Program-made: the position numbers and the translations under genes
The notes under the pieces: model-generated
What the model saw: only the letters and a program-made list of their open reading frames with translations
Database searches by the model: none
Told to the model about the DNA's origin: nothing
Part shown: positions 1 to 5,845 of the stretch, piece by piece
Numbering within the stretch: position 1 is the stretch's first letter
Layout of the letters: every line of letters begins with the position of its first letter
Source: Nocardioidaceae bacterium
GTDB lineage: Bacteria; Actinomycetota; Actinomycetes; Propionibacteriales; Nocardioidaceae
Assembly: GCA_025966335.1 (NCBI GenBank)
Contig: JAICRS010000177.1
Span: 1 to 6,302, forward strand
Reading direction: 5' to 3'
DNA length: 6,302 nt

Positions 1-1337
1 AACTCCTCGCGGGTCGGCAGCACCGGCATCAGCGCACGGCCGGCGAGCGCACCGTGGCCGATCTCGCGGCGCTTCGGCGAGCCGACGCGGCCGGTCTCAC
101 CCGTGGAGTACGGCGGGAAGTTGTAGTTGTGCAGGTAGCGGCGGCTCGTCTCCGGGGAGAGCGTGTCGAGCTTCTGCTCCATGGTCAGCATGTTCAGCGT
201 GGTGACGCCCAGGATCTGGGTCTCGCCGCGCTCGAACAGGGCCGAGCCGTGCACGCGCGGGATCACGCCGACCTCAGCGGAGAGGGTCCGGATGTCGGTC
301 AGCCCGCGGCCGTCCATGCGGACCTTGTCGCGCAGCACGCGGTCCCGGACGAGGGTCTTGGTCAGCGACCGGAACGCGGCGCCGACCTCCTTCTCGCGGC
401 CCTCGAAGTCGGGGGCCACCTTCTGCATGACGGAGGCCTTGACCTCGTCGAGCTTGGTCTCGCGCTCCTGCTTGCCGGCAATCGTCAGCGCCTGCGCGAG
501 GTCAGCCTTCGCAGCGGCCTCGACCGCGGCGTAGGCGTCGTCCTGGTAGTCCAGGAACACCGGGAAGTCGGCGACCGGCTTGGCGGCCTGCTTCGCGAGC
601 TCGGACTGCGCGTCGCACAGCTGCTTGATGAACGGCTTGGCCGCGTCGAGACCGCCGGCGACGACCTCCTCGGTCGGGGCCTGCTTGCCGGAGCGGACCA
701 GGTCCCAGGTCTGCTCGGTGGACTCGGCCTCGACCATCATGATCGCGACGTCACCGGTCTCGGTGACCCGGCCGGCCACGACCATGTCGAAGACCGCGTC
801 CTCGAGCTGGCTGTGCGTCGGGAAGCCGACCCACTGGCCGTCGATCAGGGCGACGCGGACGCCGCCGACCGGGCCGGAGAACGGCAGGCCGGAGAGCTGG
901 GTGGACATCGACGCCGCGTTGATGGCGAGTACGTCGTAGGGGGTGTCCGGCTCGAGGGCCATCACGGTGATGACGACCTGGACCTCGTTGCGCAGGCCCT
1001 TCTTGAAGGTCGGGCGCAGCGGCCGGTCGATCAGGCGGCAGGTGAGGATCGCGTCCTCGGACGGCCGGCCCTCACGACGGAAGAACGAGCCGGGGATGCG
1101 GCCCGCGGCGTACATCCGCTCCTCGACGTCGATCGTCAAGGGGAAGAAGTCGAAGTGGTCCTTCGGCTGCTTGCCGGCGGTGGTGGCCGACAAGAGCATG
1201 GTCTCGTCGTCCAGGTAGGCGGTGACCGAACCAGCGGCCTGACGGGCAAGCAGGCCGGTCTCGAACTTGACGGTACGAGTGCCGTGCTTGCCGTTGTCGA
1301 TGACGGTTTCAACCGTCGAAACGATGGGTCCCTCCAT
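1..1337 (-). CDS. pnp: Polynucleotide phosphorylase (PNPase), N-terminal part, cut by window edge
   Basis: PNPase is a trimeric 3'-to-5' phosphorolytic exoribonuclease that also makes RNA tails; the Streptomyces enzyme has been called guanosine pentaphosphate synthetase I. About 445 residues of a family near 740 are present. The first RNase PH-like domain carries FFRREG (residues 85-90) and DRPLRP just after it. An alpha-helical linker region follows, and the second RNase PH domain starts near residue 340 (RMDGRG 340-345) with VHGSALFERGETQ from about 362. The catalytic Asp residues of the second domain and the KH and S1 RNA-binding domains lie beyond the left edge. The start is the ATG at 1337, preceded by AAAGGGG with a 6-nt spacer, and gives the usual N-terminus MEGPIVSTVETV. 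An in-frame GTG at 1370 has no ribosome binding site. The gene follows rpsO after a 354-nt structured gap. Identification is secure; nothing in the visible part looks damaged. Confidence 0.97.
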   Translation of the reverse strand, partial: MEGPIVSTVETVIDNGKHGTRTVKFETGLLARQAAGSVTAYLDDETMLLSATTAGKQPKDHFDFFPLTIDVEERMYAAGRIPGSFFRREGRPSEDAILTCRLIDRPLRPTFKKGLRNEVQVVITVMALEPDTPYDVLAINAASMSTQLSGLPFSGPVGGVRVALIDGQWVGFPTHSQLEDAVFDMVVAGRVTETGDVAIMMVEAESTEQTWDLVRSGKQAPTEEVVAGGLDAAKPFIKQLCDAQSELAKQAAKPVADFPVFLDYQDDAYAAVEAAAKADLAQALTIAGKQERETKLDEVKASVMQKVAPDFEGREKEVGAAFRSLTKTLVRDRVLRDKVRMDGRGLTDIRTLSAEVGVIPRVHGSALFERGETQILGVTTLNMLTMEQKLDTLSPETSRRYLHNYNFPPYSTGETGRVGSPKRREIGHGALAGRALMPVLPTREE

Positions 1338-1347
1338 GGGGTACCCC
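1338..1347 (-). promoter_or_regulatory. pnp ribosome binding site inside a 10-bp palindrome
   Basis: The minus strand reads AAAGGGGTACCCC directly before the pnp ATG. GGGG is the Shine-Dalgarno core, 6 nt from the start. GGGGTACCCC is a perfect palindrome, so the core can pair with the CCCC next to the ATG. A hairpin here could have only about three pairs around a GUAC loop, so a regulatory effect is speculation. The role as ribosome binding site is well supported by spacing. Confidence 0.7.
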
Positions 1348-1424
1348 TTTCTGTCTCGCGGAGCGATCACGCGAGGGCGCCTTGATGATCGAGCGGGCCG
1401 ACCCGCTGACTCTTCGTCGTAGCG

Positions 1425-1474
1425 CGCGGCCTCGATTGGCTCGATGGGAGGCCGGTCTTCGATCGAGGCCCGCG
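1425..1474 (-). other. Long stem-loop in the pnp leader, possible RNase III site
   Basis: GGCCTCGAT at 1428-1436 is exactly complementary to ATCGAGGCC at 1462-1470. With one bulged base (1471) three more G-C pairs (1425-1427 with 1472-1474) extend the stem to 12 pairs. The 25-nt loop itself contains another copy of TCGAT and a GAGGCC-like segment, so alternative pairings exist. The stem lies about 90 nt upstream of the pnp start on the transcribed strand. RNase III processing of the pnp leader is established in E. coli and Streptomyces; assigning it to this hairpin is inference. Confidence 0.45.
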
Positions 1475-1642
1475 GGGGTACGACGTACTCCCGAAGGCCA
1501 CTACCGAGGACCGGGCCAGACGTCCGCGGTCGCTCCTGTGAATGGATCTCTGTTCAGTTGTGGTCTGCTGCAGACCCTAGCGGGAGCCGGACGGGGAACC
1601 GAAGTCCCGACACCCGGTGCGCGAGGGCCGTATGTGGCAGGA

Positions 1643-1670
1643 GCGGCCTACCCCGCGAAGGGGAGGCCGC
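1643..1670 (-). terminator. Terminator-like hairpin after rpsO
   Basis: GCGGCCT (1643-1649) pairs with AGGCCGC (1664-1670), and CCCC (1651-1654) pairs with GGGG (1660-1663), leaving one bulged A (1650) and a 5-nt loop. The 11-bp GC-rich stem begins 21 nt past the rpsO stop codon on the minus strand. No T-run follows, which is common for actinobacterial terminator-like hairpins but makes the strength uncertain. It may instead act as a 3' stabiliser, or an attenuator letting some transcription run into pnp. Confidence 0.55.
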
Positions 1671-1691
1671 CCCGTGCTCATGACCGGAAGC

Positions 1692-1967
1692 TCATCGGCG
1701 CAGGCCGAGCCGTTCCACGATCGATCGGTAACGGTTGATGTCTTCCTTCTGCATGTAGTTGAGAAGGCGACGGCGCTGACCGACCAGGAGCAGCAGGCCA
1801 CGACGACTGTGGTGGTCGTGCTTGTGGTCCTTCAGGTGCTCGGTCAGGTGCGAGATGCGGTGGGTGAGCAGCGCGACCTGAACCTCGGGTGAACCCGTGT
1901 CCCCTTCGTTGGTGGCGTACTCAGCGATGATCTTCTTCTTGGTCTCCGCGTCGGTACCAGTGGACAC
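1692..1967 (-). CDS. rpsO: 30S ribosomal protein S15
   Basis: S15 is a primary 16S rRNA-binding protein that organises the central domain (platform) of the 30S subunit and contributes to an intersubunit bridge. The product is 91 aa, against a family norm of about 89. It shows the signature DTGSPEVQ (residues 23-30), the rRNA-binding stretch HKHDHHSRRGLL (48-59), and RRRLLNYMQK (65-74) leading to the C-terminal helix. The start is the GTG at 1967, because the minus strand has GAGAGGAG ending 5 nt upstream and because S15 proteins begin close to this point. A longer reading from a GTG at 2018 adds 17 residues unlike S15 and lacks a ribosome binding site. A likely promoter sits about 90-120 nt upstream, and a terminator-like hairpin follows the stop. 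In many bacteria S15 represses its own mRNA through the leader. Confidence 0.97.
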   Translation of the reverse strand: MSTGTDAETKKKIIAEYATNEGDTGSPEVQVALLTHRISHLTEHLKDHKHDHHSRRGLLLLVGQRRRLLNYMQKEDINRYRSIVERLGLRR

Positions 1968-2056
1968 GCGGGCTCCTCTCGGGTTCTGTCGTTGCGCGGC
2001 GCGCCGGGGCCTGTTCACCCGGGCACTCTCGATCCGCGGCCGTCAAACGGCAACTG
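1968..2056 (-). promoter_or_regulatory. rpsO leader, possibly structured
   Basis: If transcription starts about 7 nt past the candidate -10 box, the leader is about 89 nt. It contains a hairpin GCCGT/ACGGC with a 3-nt loop (2039-2051), a stem CCGGG/CCCGG with a 9-nt loop (2004-2022), and a possible long-range pairing of GTTGC (1991-1995) with GCAAC (2050-2054) that would enclose both. The long-range helix shares bases 2050-2051 with the first hairpin. The Shine-Dalgarno GAGAGGAG lies just outside at 1973-1980. Autoregulation by S15 is known in several phyla using unrelated RNA folds. Whether this leader binds S15 is not shown by the sequence. Confidence 0.35.
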
Positions 2057-2062
2057 CACAAG

Positions 2063-2090
2063 ATTATCAGCGGGGCCCGGTTTCTCCGAA
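2063..2090 (-). promoter_or_regulatory. Candidate sigma-70-type promoter for rpsO
   Basis: On the minus strand, GATAAT (2068-2063) matches five of six bases of the TATAAT consensus. TTCGGA (2090-2085) is a weak -35 (three of six bases of TTGACA) at 16-nt spacing. This is the most AT-rich patch in the whole gap and the best -10 box I can see in the window. The predicted start near 2056 gives an rpsO leader of about 89 nt. A weak -35 is usual for actinobacterial housekeeping promoters. Confidence 0.55.
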
Positions 2091-2127
2091 TCGGTCGATG
2101 CCGGGCTCCGCCCCCTCCGCGGCGGCG

Positions 2128-2142
2128 GCCGGCCGGGCCGGC
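2128..2142 (-). terminator. GC-rich palindrome right after the membrane-protein gene
   Basis: GCCGGCC (2128-2134) and GGCCGGC (2136-2142) are exact inverted repeats around one base. They abut the stop codon of the membrane-protein gene on the minus strand. A realistic hairpin has about 5 or 6 G-C pairs with a 3-5 nt loop. There is no T-run. It may be a terminator separating this gene from the rpsO promoter downstream, but in DNA this rich in G and C such palindromes also occur by chance. Confidence 0.35.
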
Positions 2143-3135
2143 TCACCGGGTCGGTTGCCTGATCGCCCGGTAGACCGCGCGTACGCCGACCGCCCGTTCG
2201 AGCTCGTGGATGATCGAGGTGAAGAACTGCTTCCGGTAGCTGTCATCGGTCACCGCGTAGACCGTGAAGTAGAGCCCGGAGAACGCGGCCAGGAACACCG
2301 CGACCTGCATCAGCTCGACGGTGAGTCCGGACAGCCCCGGAACCAGCTGGGTCGGGTCCTCGCCGATCCAGGAGTTCACCACCGCGCGCTTCATCACCAC
2401 GCTGCCGAACACCACGAAGAACAAGAACACCGAGAACGCGAGCAGCAGCACCTGCACGATCTGGGACACGAGCAGGACCAGGACCAGGTTGGCCTTCTGG
2501 TAGCCGGTGATCTCGCTGTCCTCGGCGGTCCCCTGGGCGTCGTGGTCGAGGTCGACCGCGACGTCCTCGAGCGGGGTTCCCTTGCAGCTGTCGACCAGCC
2601 GCTGGCCGTGGATCTCGTCGTCGACCTTGTCGAGCTCCTCCGGCAGCCGGACCAGCAGGAAGCCGACCGCGACCGCGGCGAACAGCAGCACCGCTCCCCA
2701 CAGGATCCCGCCCTTCAGCGACGTGGCGACCTGCCAGACCTCGGTGTTGATGAACAGGAACGTGACGAACAGCAGCAGCAGCGGCAGCGCCCGGGTCACC
2801 AGCGGGAACAACAGGCCCAGGCTGCGGAAGGTGCGTGCCACCGCCCAGGTGGCGATCGGCCAGGCCCGTAGGGCGACCGCGGCGTACGCGGCCGCGACCA
2901 CGGCGACGGCGGCAAGGCCCGCGGCGGTCGCGTTGGTGGCATCGCCGACCAGCCAGCCGACCAGGACACCCACCGCCGTACCGAGCACCAGCGCGGTCAC
3001 CACGAACGCGACGAGTCGTCGTCCGGTCAGGGCCTGCCTGGCGGCAGCCCGCTCGCCGTCGACGAAGTACGGCAGCCCGTGCCGGATGAACCAGTGCTCG
3101 GTGGCGACCACCACCGAGGACGGGTCGTCGTTCAC
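2143..3135 (-). CDS. Unrecognised six-helix integral membrane protein, coupled to ribF
   Basis: I do not recognise this 330-aa protein. Hydrophobic stretches suggest six membrane helices at about residues 41-63, 71-89, 108-129, 143-162, 217-243 and 273-295. Arginines flank the predicted cytosolic ends (R39-R40, R90, R101, R104, R163), placing both termini inside. A hydrophilic loop (163-213) between helices 4 and 5 would be cytosolic and is strongly acidic, with 15 Asp/Glu against 4 Lys/Arg. The C-terminal tail (about 297-330) looks like a basic amphipathic helix (YRKQFFTSIIHELERAVGV). There is no signal peptide or familiar catalytic motif. The start is the GTG at 3135, which overlaps the ribF stop codon as GTGA. 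The same frame stays open upstream to 3405, but that part is ribF coding sequence read in another frame. The overlap suggests co-translation with ribF; a role in flavin biology is only a guess. Confidence 0.85.
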   Translation of the reverse strand: MNDDPSSVVVATEHWFIRHGLPYFVDGERAAARQALTGRRLVAFVVTALVLGTAVGVLVGWLVGDATNATAAGLAAVAVVAAAYAAVALRAWPIATWAVARTFRSLGLLFPLVTRALPLLLLFVTFLFINTEVWQVATSLKGGILWGAVLLFAAVAVGFLLVRLPEELDKVDDEIHGQRLVDSCKGTPLEDVAVDLDHDAQGTAEDSEITGYQKANLVLVLLVSQIVQVLLLAFSVFLFFVVFGSVVMKRAVVNSWIGEDPTQLVPGLSGLTVELMQVAVFLAAFSGLYFTVYAVTDDSYRKQFFTSIIHELERAVGVRAVYRAIRQPTR

Positions 3136-4085
3136 TCCGGGTCCGGCACGCCGAGGGCGAGGTGCGCACGGGCGGCGTCGTCGTACATGGTCTGGACGAG
3201 GTCGTCGATGGAGTCGAACTTCACCATCCCCCGTAGCCGCGCCACGAACGAGACCTCCACCGGGACGCCGTACAGCTCGAGGTCGTCGCGGTCGAGCACG
3301 TAGGACTCCACCCGCCGCTCGCGCACCCCCGCGAAGGTGGGGTTGGTGCCGACGCTGATCGCGGCCGGCATCGGCTCGGAGTCGTCGTCGAGGCGCCGCA
3401 GCCAACCGGCGTAGACCCCGTCCGCCGGGGCGGACTGCATGCCGTAGGTCGGCACGTTGGCGGTCGGGAACCCGAGCTCGCGTCCCCGCTGGTCGCCCTT
3501 GACCACCTCACCGCGCACGGTGAACGGGTGCCCGAGTGCCTCCGCGGCGCCGGCCACGTCACCGGCGGCGATGCAGTTGCGGATGTACGTCGAGGACCAC
3601 ACCTGCGGCCCCCCGTCGAGCGGAATGCCCTCGGTGACGAAGTCGTGGGTCGCCCCGGCCTCGCGCAGCGTGGCGACGTCCCCGGACGCGCGGCTGCCGA
3701 ACCGGAAGTTGGCTCCGACCACGACGGCCTTCGCGTGCAACGTGTCGACCAGGATCTCCTCGATGAAGCGTTCCGGTGCCCAGTCGGCGAGGTCCCGGGT
3801 GAACGGCACCACCAGCACGTCGTCGACGCCGGCTGCGGCGAGCTGCGCGGTGCGGGTCTCGATCGTGGTCAGCGTGGGCGGAGCGTGCTCGGGACGCAGC
3901 ACCGCGATCGGGTGCGGGTCGAAGGTCACCGCGACGACGTTCTCGACACCGACGTCGTCGGCGACCTCACGGGCGCGGCGGATCACGTGCTGGTGACCGA
4001 GGTGGACCCCGTCGAAGTTGCCGATGGTGACCGCGGTGCGGCCGAGGTCGTCGGGCACCTCGTCGAGCGAGCGCCAGATCCGCAC
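3132..4085 (-). CDS. ribF: Bifunctional riboflavin kinase / FAD synthetase
   Basis: RibF phosphorylates riboflavin to FMN and then adenylylates FMN to FAD in the cytosol. The product is 317 aa, typical of the family. The N-terminal nucleotidyltransferase module shows GNFDGVHLGH (residues 22-31, with the HxGH-type motif), TFDPHP (54-59), GANFRFG (124-130) and WSSTYIR (163-169). The C-terminal flavokinase module shows GRELGFPTAN (201-210, with the PTAN motif that binds ATP-Mg), GVYAGW (from 223), GTNPTF (246-251) and VESYVLD with the likely catalytic Glu260. The start is the GTG at 4085, because the protein then begins VRIWRSLDEVPDD like other actinobacterial RibF proteins and AGGAG lies 10 nt upstream. 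The frame is open to 4181, but the extra 32 residues are unlike RibF. Its stop codon overlaps the next gene's GTG by 4 nt. It lies 154 nt downstream of truB. Confidence 0.96.
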   Translation of the reverse strand: MRIWRSLDEVPDDLGRTAVTIGNFDGVHLGHQHVIRRAREVADDVGVENVVAVTFDPHPIAVLRPEHAPPTLTTIETRTAQLAAAGVDDVLVVPFTRDLADWAPERFIEEILVDTLHAKAVVVGANFRFGSRASGDVATLREAGATHDFVTEGIPLDGGPQVWSSTYIRNCIAAGDVAGAAEALGHPFTVRGEVVKGDQRGRELGFPTANVPTYGMQSAPADGVYAGWLRRLDDDSEPMPAAISVGTNPTFAGVRERRVESYVLDRDDLELYGVPVEVSFVARLRGMVKFDSIDDLVQTMYDDAARAHLALGVPDPE

Positions 4086-4187
4086 GATGCCTGTGCTCCT
4101 GTCCACTGTCCGGGTCGCGACTGCGATGACGGAAAAAGACTGCCACATCGGGCTGCGGGGCGGGACCGTGGCCGCCGGCATCCGCGG

Positions 4188-4246
4188 GTCAGTCGCAACG
4201 GCACCGTTCCGGGCGAGATCTGGTGCGGCTGCAACTGACTCAGCCG
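4188..4246 (-). other. Nested inverted repeats across the truB 3' end, possible terminator
   Basis: Three inverted repeats crowd this stretch. CGGCTG/CAGCCG (4226-4231 with 4241-4246) forms a 6-bp stem with a 9-nt loop that includes the truB stop codon. AACGG/CCGTT (4197-4208) is nearly continuous. GTCAGT (4188-4193) can pair with ACTGAC (4234-4239) to enclose the second repeat, at the expense of the first. A run of five T residues on the minus strand occurs only at 4137-4133, too far away to complete a normal terminator. The rest of the 154-nt truB-ribF gap shows no convincing promoter. Confidence 0.35.
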
Positions 4247-5133
4247 GTGAACACCGCGACCGGCGCGGCGACCGGTCCGGCCTGCTCGTAGAGCGCCAGC
4301 AGGTCGCGCTGCTCGTCGAGCACGGCCACCGGGCCGGAGGCGCCGAGGTCGACGCTCAGCTTCCGGCCGTAGCCGATCTCGCGGGCCTGGTCGACGTCGG
4401 CGGTCCAGGTCGGGAAGCAGCGTTGCGCCACCTCACCCATCGGGAGCACGACGAGCTCCTCGGCCAGCTGGTCCAGCGACCGCGCGTCGGCAAGGTCGAA
4501 CGGCCCGACCGCCGTACGGCGCAGCATCCGCAGGTGTCCGCCGACGCCGAGCAGGAACCCGAGGTCGCGGGCGATGGCGCGGATGTAGGTGCCGCTGGAG
4601 CAGCGGACCGAGATCTCGACGTCGGTGAAGTCGCCGTCGCGCCGCACCGCACCGACCGACAGGTCGTGCACGGTCACCGGGCGAGCGGGAAGGTCGACCG
4701 ACTCGCCGGCCCGGACCCGCTTGTAGGCGCGCTGGCCGTCGATCTTGATCGCCGAGACCGCCGACGGCACCTGCTCGATGTCGCCGACGAAGCGGGTCGC
4801 CGCGGTGCGGATCTCGGACTCGGTCAGGTGACCGCTCGGCGTGGACCCGAGCGACTCGCCCTCGGCGTCGTCGGTGGTCGTGGACTCACCGAGCCGCACC
4901 ACGCCGGCGTACGCCTTCTCGGTCAGCATCAGGTGCCCGAGCAACCGGGTCGCCCGGTTCACCCCGACCAGGAGCACCCCGGTCGCCATCGGGTCGAGGG
5001 TGCCGGCGTGGCCGACCTTGCGGGTGCCGGCGAGCCGGCGTACCCGGGCGACCACGTCGTGCGAGGTCATCCCGGCGGGCTTGTCGACGACGACCATGCC
5101 CGAGCCGGCCGGTTGTCCGCTCGGCGCGGTCAC
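4240..5133 (-). CDS. truB: tRNA pseudouridine(55) synthase
   Basis: TruB converts U55 in the T-loop of tRNAs to pseudouridine and also acts as a tRNA-folding chaperone. The 297-aa product has VVVDKPAGMTSHDVV (residues 14-28), the active-site motif GHAGTLDPMATG (41-52) with catalytic Asp47, EKAYAGVVRLG (72-82), QVPSAVSAIKIDGQRAY (121-137) and SSGTYIRAIARDLG (179-192). The C-terminal region (about 230-297) fits the PUA-like domain of actinobacterial TruB. The start is the GTG at 5133, whose GTGA overlaps the rbfA stop codon, so translation is probably coupled. An internal ATG at 5097 (residue 13) is an alternative that would remove the loosely conserved leader, but it has no good ribosome binding site. 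Pairing with rbfA matches the usual gene order. Confidence 0.97.
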   Translation of the reverse strand: MTAPSGQPAGSGMVVVDKPAGMTSHDVVARVRRLAGTRKVGHAGTLDPMATGVLLVGVNRATRLLGHLMLTEKAYAGVVRLGESTTTDDAEGESLGSTPSGHLTESEIRTAATRFVGDIEQVPSAVSAIKIDGQRAYKRVRAGESVDLPARPVTVHDLSVGAVRRDGDFTDVEISVRCSSGTYIRAIARDLGFLLGVGGHLRMLRRTAVGPFDLADARSLDQLAEELVVLPMGEVAQRCFPTWTADVDQAREIGYGRKLSVDLGASGPVAVLDEQRDLLALYEQAGPVAAPVAVFTG

Positions 5134-5615
5134 TCGGCTGGTTCGTCGGCCGCGGCCCCGGGTGAGCCCTCGGTCGAGCCCTCGTCGAGCTCGTCGTCCT
5201 CGTGCGGCTTGCGGTACGGGTCTGCCTCGCCGGCGTACGTGGCGCCCGCGGCCGCGGCCGCGACCTTCGCGTCGGACTCACGCGCCTTGGCCAGCAGCTC
5301 GTCGAGGTGCCGGGCGTTCTCCGGCAGCGCGTCGTGGATGAACTCCAGGCTCGGCACGTGCCGCATGCCGAGCTGCTTGCCCACCTCGGAGCGGAGGACG
5401 CCCTTCGCGGACTCGAGCGCGGCCGCCGTGGCGGCGACCTCCTCGTCCTCGCCGAGGACGGTGTAGAAGATGGAGGCATTCTGGGTGTCGCCGGTGACCC
5501 GGACGTCGGTCACCGTGACGAACCCGAGGCGCGGGTCCTTGATCCGGCGCTCGAGCATCTCGGCGACGATCACCTGGATCCGGTCCGCCACCTTGCGCAC
5601 CCGTGGGCTAGTCAT
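5130..5615 (-). CDS. rbfA: 30S ribosome-binding factor A
   Basis: RbfA binds the immature 30S subunit and helps late 16S rRNA maturation, notably at the 5' end, and is linked to cold adaptation. The 161-aa product holds a single KH-like domain in residues 1 to about 110: SPRVRKVADRIQ (3-14), IKDPRLGFVTVTDV (25-38), the AxG kink of RbfA-type KH folds at AKG (70-72), then LRSEVGKQLGMRHVPSLEF (74-92). Residues 113-161 form an Ala/Gly/acidic tail with 14 Asp/Glu and 3 Lys/Arg, probably disordered; such tails are seen in some actinobacterial RbfA proteins and are absent from short ones. The start is the ATG at 5615, with AAAGGG ending 5 nt upstream. The stop overlaps the truB start by 4 nt. No clear promoter is visible upstream, though the terminator-like hairpin after infB suggests one should exist. 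Confidence 0.96.
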   Translation of the reverse strand: MTSPRVRKVADRIQVIVAEMLERRIKDPRLGFVTVTDVRVTGDTQNASIFYTVLGEDEEVAATAAALESAKGVLRSEVGKQLGMRHVPSLEFIHDALPENARHLDELLAKARESDAKVAAAAAGATYAGEADPYRKPHEDDELDEGSTEGSPGAAADEPAE

Positions 5616-5661
5616 CAGTTCCCTTTCCTAGGACAGTCGGTCGTACGTCGCCGCCCCGCGT

Positions 5662-5682
5662 CCGACGCGACGAAGGCGTCGG
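5662..5682 (-). other. Stem-loop in the rbfA upstream region
   Basis: CCGACGC (5662-5668) and GCGTCGG (5676-5682) are exact inverted repeats around a 7-nt spacer. On the transcribed strand the loop reads CTTCGTC. It may belong to the rbfA leader or be a second part of the infB terminator region. Its function is unknown. Confidence 0.35.
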
Positions 5683-5845
5683 CCCGGAGCGGCCGGGCGG
5701 AGGCCTCGGCGCGAGCGGCCCGCACGGACGGTGGGCGGCCCGGTGCCCGGCCTGGCCGGACGGGCGGGGGACGGCGTGGTGGATGGGCCTGGCCGCCGAG
5801 CGAGGACCGAGCGAGGCTGGAAGCCGCGTCGTCCCCCGCCCGGGA

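Larger units (their letters stand above)
1338..1691 (-). other. rpsO-pnp intergenic region with structured pnp leader
   Basis: No gene is supported in these 354 nt. In transcription order they hold: a terminator-like hairpin just after rpsO (1643-1670); a 6-bp stem GGTCTG/CAGACC with a 3-nt loop (1562-1576... outermost pair at 1562/1576 not counted in the core stem); a 9-bp stem GGCCTCGAT/ATCGAGGCC around a 25-nt loop (1425-1474 with extra pairs); AGCGGG/CCCGCT with a 4-nt loop (1392-1407); and CTCGCG/CGCGAG with a 9-nt loop (1355-1375), ending 17 nt before the pnp start. The only -10-like hexamer I would consider is TAGGGT (1579-1574 on the minus strand), with a poor -35 TTCGGT 18 nt upstream, so I do not call a promoter. 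In E. coli and Streptomyces the equivalent region contains a pnp promoter and an RNase III-cleaved hairpin; by analogy the 9-bp stem is the leading candidate for such a site here. Confidence 0.6.

Noticed and set aside
1370..1370. Upstream in-frame GTG as the pnp start
   Set aside because: It has no Shine-Dalgarno sequence and would add 11 residues not typical of PNPase; the ATG at 1337 has AAAGGGG at good spacing.
54..1385. Long plus-strand open frame opposite pnp
   Set aside because: It is antisense to a clear pnp gene, has low-complexity Arg/Leu/Gly/Val-rich translation with no family resemblance, and is explained by the scarcity of stop codons in GC-rich DNA.
1574..1602. Possible pnp promoter with -10 TAGGGT
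   Set aside because: The -35 candidate TTCGGT shares only its first two bases with TTGACA and the -10 overlaps a hairpin arm, so I left it as a remark and not a feature.
1897..2871. Plus-strand open frame covering the rpsO upstream region and the membrane gene
   Set aside because: Its translation is charged low-complexity sequence, while the opposite strand encodes coherent membrane helices and a cleanly coupled gene start.
2243..3169. Alternative minus-strand frame inside the membrane-protein gene
   Set aside because: It is rich in Arg, Gly and Pro and lacks hydrophobic periodicity. The overlapping frame that gives six membrane helices and the GTGA junction is clearly the real one.
3136..3405. 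90-residue upstream extension of the membrane-protein frame
   Set aside because: This part lies wholly inside ribF and reads as an Arg/Ala-rich shadow; the GTG at 3135 fits better.
4086..4239. Possible FMN riboswitch upstream of ribF
   Set aside because: The gap is short and shows none of the conserved sequence blocks of the RFN element that I could recognise.
4018..5466. Long plus-strand open frame opposite ribF, truB and rbfA
   Set aside because: It crosses three well-identified minus-strand genes and their boundaries; its translation has no recognisable domain.
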